Assembly: GCA_025677835.1 (NCBI GenBank)
Contig: JAIXMR010000015.1
Location: 1-64,000 of the forward strand
DNA length: 64,000 nucleotides
Direction: 5' to 3'
Source: Sporodiniella umbellata
Taxonomy: Eukaryota > Mucoromycota > Mucoromycetes > Mucorales > Rhizopodaceae
The position numbers and the translations under genes were made by a program. The notes beneath the pieces were generated by a model. The model was not told the origin of the DNA. It saw only the letters and a list, made by a program, of their open reading frames with translations, and searched no databases. Of this stretch, positions 58,489-64,000 are shown piece by piece; position 1 is the first letter of the stretch; every line of letters begins with the position of its first letter.

Positions 58489-60259
58489 CTACATATACGA
58501 ATAGTAAGAGGTTGCTTTTTTTTTTAGCAAGGATTTGGGTAGTGTTACCTCATCAATTTCTTCAAGTGATTTTCCTCTAGTCTCAGGCAAAAACAAATAG
58601 GCAAATGCACCCATCACAACAGCCATAGAGCCAAAAAAGAAATAGGTACCATAGCTTATGTTGTTCATCATTATAGGCACTACCTTGGCAATAGTAGCAT
58701 TCATGGCCCAGTTAAATGCCGTTGTTATAGATAAAGAAATGGCTCGGATACGTGTAGGGTAAATTTCAGAGCACACTATCCATACTATAGGCCCCCAGGA
58801 TATCTCAAAGCTATTTGGTGTCAGTATACACGGAAGGGGTAACATGGAATTCTACCTACCCAATAGCAAACACATAAATACATACCATGGCCACGTAGCC
58901 TTTTGCTCCAACATCAGAGTTGATCCCTAATTTGCCATTGTTGTCTTTTTGAAGACCTAAAATCATACCTCCCAAAATAAAAAAGGCTGCCATTTGTATC
59001 ACAGACCCAAGCACTAATGTTTGTCTGCGTCCCATCCGATTGTCGACAAAAAAAAAAGTAATGAAAACAAAAGCGACTTTTACGGCGCCATAAACTCCTG
59101 TAGCTAAAACATCGGTATCATTACTATTTAGACCTATAGATCTGAAAATATCTGGTCCATAGTAATTCTAAACTACTCTTAGCTTTGCGTTTAGATATAT
59201 GTTACTTACAATAGCGTTACTGCCTGTCCATTGCTGAAAAATTTGAAGCATGACACCAATGATCAGACGATGAAGGTTTTCGCGTTCAAATAGTTCTGTC
59301 CATTTTCCTGAAGTTGCTTGCCTTTCCATTTCAACTGCCATCTCAATTTCTTGTAGTTCTTGAACAATTTCTGGATGATTTTCTGGTAGATCTCGTAAAC
59401 GTGTCAGGTTCTTTAAAACCTGTTCTTTTTTCCCGTGTAAAGCTAGCCATCTAAGTGACTCTGGCAAAAATGCCATACCTATACACAGAATTGCACCAGG
59501 CGCGATCTGTATACCTAAAGGAATTCTCCATTGCGTATTTCCTGGAGGGATATGGCGTAGGCAACCGTAGTCTACCCTATATAAATGGAGTTTGTATGTA
59601 TTATTGAATAGGCTATACATACCAATAGGAAATCATAATACCAAGAACAATAAGAAATTGCCATAAAGTACCTAGTCTTCCTCTCATATTACGGGGGGAT
59701 ATTTCAGCAATGTACATAGGAACCAACATAGAGCATGCCCCAATTCCCACTATCAATCTATTAGAAACACAAATACCAAGTAAACATTGCATACTTACTG
59801 CCCCCGAAAAATCGTCCTACCATCATCGTCGAAAGATTTTGTGCTGCCACCTGAAGAATCGAACCAATGATAAATACAAGTGAGCTGATGACAATGGTCC
59901 ATTTGCGGCCCAAAGAGTCTGAGAAAAAGAGAAATGTTTACTATTTGGTTGTATTTTTATGTATTGTATGTAAATACCTGTAATAAAATTAACCAACAAA
60001 GCACCTACACAACACCCTGCCTGTAAAAGAGACACAACGTTTCCCTTCATGGTGGCTACAGTTATGGGGTCACCTTGTATTCCGAAATAAGTAGGAAACG
60101 TTGGCATAGTTAGTACACCTGAAATGACTCCTAAAAAAAGAAAAAGAAAAAAATGATTAGGTATACTTAAAGCCATTACTATTAACTACCAATGTCATAG
60201 CCGAACAAAAACCCTCCAATACATGATACTGCCGTAGCAACAAGTGACAAATGTTTCAT
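58489..60259 (-). CDS. MFS sugar transporter
   Basis: Seven exons: 60259-60190, 60130-59978, 59918-59799, 59749-59623, 59576-59210, 59167-58860 and 58810-58489, 488 residues with about twelve hydrophobic helices. Diagnostic motifs run in order: GGFLFGYDIGVISG, DSLGRKW, GRFFGGMGIGACSMLVPMY, PESLRWLALHGK, LQIFQQWTGSNAI with NYYGPDIF, DNRMGRR, SEIYPTRIRA and PETRGKSLEEID. This is the hexose/proton-symporter family of the plasma membrane. The exact sugar cannot be read from sequence. One exon (59167-58860) lacks an early ATG and is hidden from ORF scans. It is flanked by gene-poor DNA. Confidence 0.93.
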
Positions 60260-62423
60260 TTAAGGGATATCAGCCGTTGAATATTGTTATTGTTTTTTTG
60301 TTTTTTTCGCAAAAAAAAAAAGGCGAATATGCATGATCCCTTATATTTTGATTCTTTTTATATTGATGTATTGCTGCTGGAATCTTTCGTGACACCTATG
60401 CAAGAATTGGTGTAACGTACCAGTATGCTATATATGTAATCCACCCTATAATTAAAAAGCTCAGTTAAGCTTCTGCTTCTCACCTGTGCTCTAAAAACGA
60501 AGTAGAGCGGTTTCATGTTACCTTTTTTCTCTTAGATTAAACAAACGATTGGCTCTTTTTATTTTCATTTTACTTGTTTTGGTTAACTGAGCCGCTTGCG
60601 TTTGTTGTACAATGATCTGATCTTGAGAATAAAGTTTTGAAAAAACGGAAATGCCCTGATCAATAAAAATTAGTGAAATCTCTACCAAAGTCAAAACTAG
60701 TGAAAAAAAGAATAGCTTTCAATGTTTATAAAAAAAGCCAGTTTATTAATTGTTGGATTATACTCTGTCAACTTTTATATACTCTAAAGCTTTCTATGTA
60801 GTTAGTAGATGCAATATTCAGAGTCTTCATTTTTTGTCGCTTTAGATACGTGTTTACCTCTTTCAGTAATTGTCTCACTTATTTAAAACGTTTCTCATAA
60901 AATCCCAAATAATATTTCTTACTTTAACCCAAAAAAAAGTATGTTTATAATGACAAAAGAGTGTGTTGTTTGCTGTGAGTGATATCGAAAGAGTTCTTGT
61001 TTTGGACACCAAGATGCAACACAATAAAATGATTTCTTACTGGAAGTAGACATTATTTGTTTAGCAATTATAGATGAGAGCCTTCAATTTTATTTTGAGT
61101 GGCACTCTTTTTACAAAACGTCTCATAACTTCAAAGAATCTATCCGTAGACTCAGTCCCTAATTTTATTTTTTCTTTACATTAAATGCTTTTTTCTATTT
61201 TTGTCATTTTCTACTGCCCTTAATGCGCTTTCAGTACAACAATATATATTTTTATATCATTCTTTCACTAAAAATAAGCATTAGTACTTTACACAGGATA
61301 CTGAACACTAGACTTAAAGGAGCTCTATTCGCTTCGTCCTTTATTCTGTCTCGCCATACCTTTTGTCTTAAAATTTAACGTAAAAAGAGTAATAAAAAAC
61401 CAGTTGAAACGGTTTAATACCAAAAAACAATAGCCTCAAAACATAGCGAGAATCTCTTTTGAATTTCTAGAGGCTGTTTTTTTTTGTTTGTATATTATTA
61501 TTTTAGTTGTTTTTGTATTGGCTTGCTAAAAAAAAAATACAAAAACGCTTTGAATATTACGCAAACGTCTCTTTTTTATTACTGTTTTGTTTGTAAAAAA
61601 AAATTGAGAGCAACTGAAAGGCTAGCTATCGCTGATTACTGACAAAACTCATTAGCTAAGTTTTTTTTTTCAAGAGTTCACTGCATTTTTATCAAAAGTT
61701 GTATTAATATTCGATTTCTGAAAACTACGAGCTTCAGGCACGGGATCCTGAGTGGAATCTAAAAAAGCAAATCGCCTCCAGTACAAAACTATAGTGAGGC
61801 AATAAAGATGGTTTTCTCTTGAAACTACAACTTTCTTTATTAAATACAGGCAGGTTCAATACAAAGCAAGCGCTTCATTATAAAAGGCCTTTTATATTGG
61901 ACATTCACCTGGAGATAAGTATTTTCAATAACATCCGTAGTTCATATAGACTTCAAAGTCAAAATAATTCAAAATAAAACGATAAAAAAGTGGTGATTGC
62001 ATAAAATATTTGAAGTTTCTAATTCACTTAACATTCAAAGTATCTTTAATTTTTAGTACTTACCGTAGGAGAGCAGTCAAAAAAATACACCTAAGCTTTA
62101 CATTTTGGGAATAAAATACAACAAGCTAACAAAAAAAAACTTTATAACAAGATGCTCCGAAGTGTTTTTGCTCTCCTAAAATACCAAAGTTTTTTTTTTG
62201 GGCCTCTGGTTTTCTATTGGCAAACGCGATAACCTTGTTTTAAACACAAGCGGGATGTTGCTGCCAACTGAGATTATGAAAGCGGGTGAGCTTACTGGAC
62301 TCAGTCTTCTTCATCCTGATCTCGGCGTCTTTTTTCGTTACGTCACACAGCCATTTGCAGCTCCATTTATTTTCTAAAACACGTCGATTTTAGTTTGTAC
62401 TCTTCAAAGTTTTATGTTCTAAA
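60260..62423. other. AT-rich gene-poor block
   Basis: About 2.2 kb. Minus-strand open stretches such as about 60710-60527 (LVLTLVEISLIFIDQG, TKTSKMKIKRANRLFNLREK) and 61050-60920 can be chained through a TACTAAC branch site near 60805. The run lengths are within chance for this composition, so no gene is called. The 62250-62420 segment leads into the next gene. Confidence 0.35.
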
Positions 62424-64000
62424 ATGCCTGAAGCAGGTAAAAAAACGCCCACGTAAAGCCTTCCACTTCTTACCTTTTTTCTTTTAAAAAAAATAGACAA
62501 GTTGCTAAAGGTTTTGAAAGAGAATGAGAACTTTCAGCAGAAAATCATCACTCAGCAGATGATCGAAGCAAAACAGAAGGCTGATTTATACGTTTTGAGG
62601 GTAATTACTTCTTTATAATCCCATACCAGTCTTCTTAAATATGATCTCTATTTCTCTGACAGGCCGAAAACAATGAACTAAAAGACAAGCTAGCTACTAA
62701 AAAAATTGAAGAGGATGCGCTACATGTCAAGCTCAGTAAAACCGATAAAGAATATATAATGTCTAAAACCGCCCATGTACGCAATAAATACCCAATAAGC
62801 AACTTGAAACTAACAAAAAAAAAAAACAGGAATCAGAAATTGTAGCTCTTAACAACAAGATAAAAGCACTGGAAAGCAAAAACCAGCTAGCCGTAAAAGA
62901 CTCAAAAGAAGCATACACAAAATTAATTTCCAGCAATGGAGAGGTCATATCTATAAAAAACAAACTCGATGAATCAATTAAGGAAAGAAAAGAGCTAGAT
63001 ATACGAGTTTGTCGGCTTGAACTCGAAAAGCGGACAAATGACAATGTACACAAAACATCTGCAAAACGACATAAAGAGATTGAAGACAAAAACAAGAAAC
63101 TCTTTAATGAAAATGTTGAACTCCAAAAGAAAATTCAAGAAATGTCAGAGAAGATTAAAGAGTTTGAACGTATACACTCTGAACATGCTACAGAAAAGAC
63201 TTACGAAGAGTACATCGAGTTGCAGAGTAAATACGAATCAGCTCTTTCTGCCCTTGACAATTGCAATCTTACAAATGAAAAACTTCAGCGCCGTTTAAAT
63301 GATCAAGAAATCTTACAAAAGAAATACAGCCACGACTTGCAAGAATACAAGGAGAAATCAAGAGCTTTACAAAAAACAATAAAAAAACAAGAGACGAACT
63401 ACTACGAGCTAGAGTTTAATCTTAACAGAGTTTTATCAGACCGCCGCAGTCTTGCTCAAGAAAAAGAAAAGGTTGAAGCCACTTTGAAAGATACCACACA
63501 CCAACTTCAGCATATTCTTGTAGGCATGGAAAAACACCAAATTTCTATACCCAGCTCTGTGAGCATCTTTTCAGAAGCTACCACTGTTTCAGATACAAAT
63601 AATGTGTTCTCAAGTGTCGCTGAACTTCAGGAACTGAATGCGAACCTTTTGACACAACTAAGAACTTTGAAAGAAGAAGCTACTGCAACAAAAGACGCCT
63701 CGGATCGTTTTATTAATGAGGCACACGCCAAAACTCTTGATGAAGCCACAGACATAATAACCAAATTGGAGGCTTTAGTCATTGAAAAAGAGAGACGACT
63801 TGAAGAAGCTCAAAAAAGACTTGAAGAATACGGCAGCAAAGACGATCAAGAAAAGTCAGTAGAACAATCGAACCAAGCGGTACAAGAATCTTTGAAAAAA
63901 CTGAAAGAAACAGCCGATATGTTGACCATTTGTCGCTCTGAAATGACTGAACAAGTGCAAAAACTCAAAGACGAGTTATACGAGTCGCATGTAGCAGAAA
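62424..64000 (+). CDS. Nuclear-pore basket protein TPR/Mlp1-like, 5' part
   Basis: Exons 62424-62436 (13 nt), 62497-62600, 62663-62776 and 62830 to beyond the right edge, at least 467 residues. Almost all is coiled coil rich in Lys, Glu and Gln, for example LKVLKENENFQQKIITQQMI and KFEERIHSE-like heptads. The block VFSSVAELQELNANLLTQLR corresponds to the conserved 'ELQ..N..LL..LR' segment of TPR, Mlp1/2 and plant NUA. These proteins form the nuclear basket and act in mRNA export and the spindle checkpoint. Other long coiled-coil proteins are possible because the C-terminus is not in the window. Confidence 0.75.

Noticed and set aside
60500..61100. Chain of open minus-strand segments joined by a perfect TACTAAC site
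   Set aside because: Segment lengths (45-66 codons) are expected by chance at this AT content, one link needs a 10-nt exon, and the product matches nothing known.
60900..61380. Short ATG frames with single in-frame stops, suggesting recoding
   Set aside because: They are only 10-45 codons and lack conservation evidence; every recognised gene in the window uses standard stops.
63017..63298. Plus-strand 93-codon ORF near the right edge
   Set aside because: It is an out-of-frame reading inside the long coiled-coil exon of the TPR/Mlp-like gene.
1..64000. tRNA, rRNA, CRISPR array, transposase or viral gene
   Set aside because: I looked on both strands and found no cloverleaf with a CCA-adjacent arm, repeat-spacer array, DDE or reverse-transcriptase motif, or capsid-like gene that could be supported.

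Overview
The window is eukaryotic nuclear DNA from an early-diverging fungus, most likely Mucoromycota (Mucorales-like). Genes carry many short GT-AG introns (mostly 40-105 nt, often with CTRAY-like branch sites). Fungal markers include a lysine-forming saccharopine dehydrogenase (alpha-aminoadipate pathway), a Zn2Cys6 factor, an APSES/KilA-N factor, a Puf protein with two RRMs, a DUF8032-type protein, an LMBD1-type transporter and an HSPA12-like Hsp70 pair. Phylum and order are inferred; no rRNA, tRNA, CRISPR, plasmid or phage element was seen. I rebuilt exons by hand and required the phase to close at each junction: about 27 genes and roughly 119 introns. One junction, at the 5' end of the LMBD1-type gene, stays doubtful.

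Layout. 1-2.8 kb: partial Zn2Cys6 regulator and an eight-exon YbaK-like deacylase gene. 2.8-5.4 kb: AT-rich, with possible coding relics. 5.4-34.7 kb is dense: duplicated DUF8032-like protein, adrenodoxin reductase, mitochondrial CoA-type carrier, CWC25, LYS1, RAD1, LMBD1-like transporter, C2H2 factor, bHLH factor, F-BAR/RhoGAP-like protein, SAM+HMG-box factor, PA2G4/Cdb4, CLU1 and MON2. 34.8-35.3 kb: bZIP factor. 35.3-39.3 kb: AT-rich and gene-poor. 39.3-55 kb is dense again: RRM-Puf protein, pinin, MBF-like APSES factor, PHO13-type phosphatase, EF-hand light chain, a head-to-head pair of HSPA12-like genes and a p24 cargo receptor. 55-64 kb: AT-rich, with an orphan membrane ORF, an MFS sugar transporter and the start of a TPR/Mlp nuclear-basket gene that runs off the right edge.

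Most genes are ordinary housekeeping or regulatory loci and do not form a pathway cluster. Loose themes are mitochondria (ferredoxin reductase next to a carrier, CLU1), splicing (CWC25, pinin), Golgi/endosome traffic (MON2, p24) and DNA checkpoint/cell cycle (RAD1, MBF-like factor). The most distinctive unit is the HSPA12-like pair: 566- and 568-residue paralogues separated by a 192-bp shared promoter, with 4 and 12 introns respectively. Long A/T homopolymers (up to 37 nt) recur in introns, UTRs and intergenic DNA but not inside recognised coding exons.
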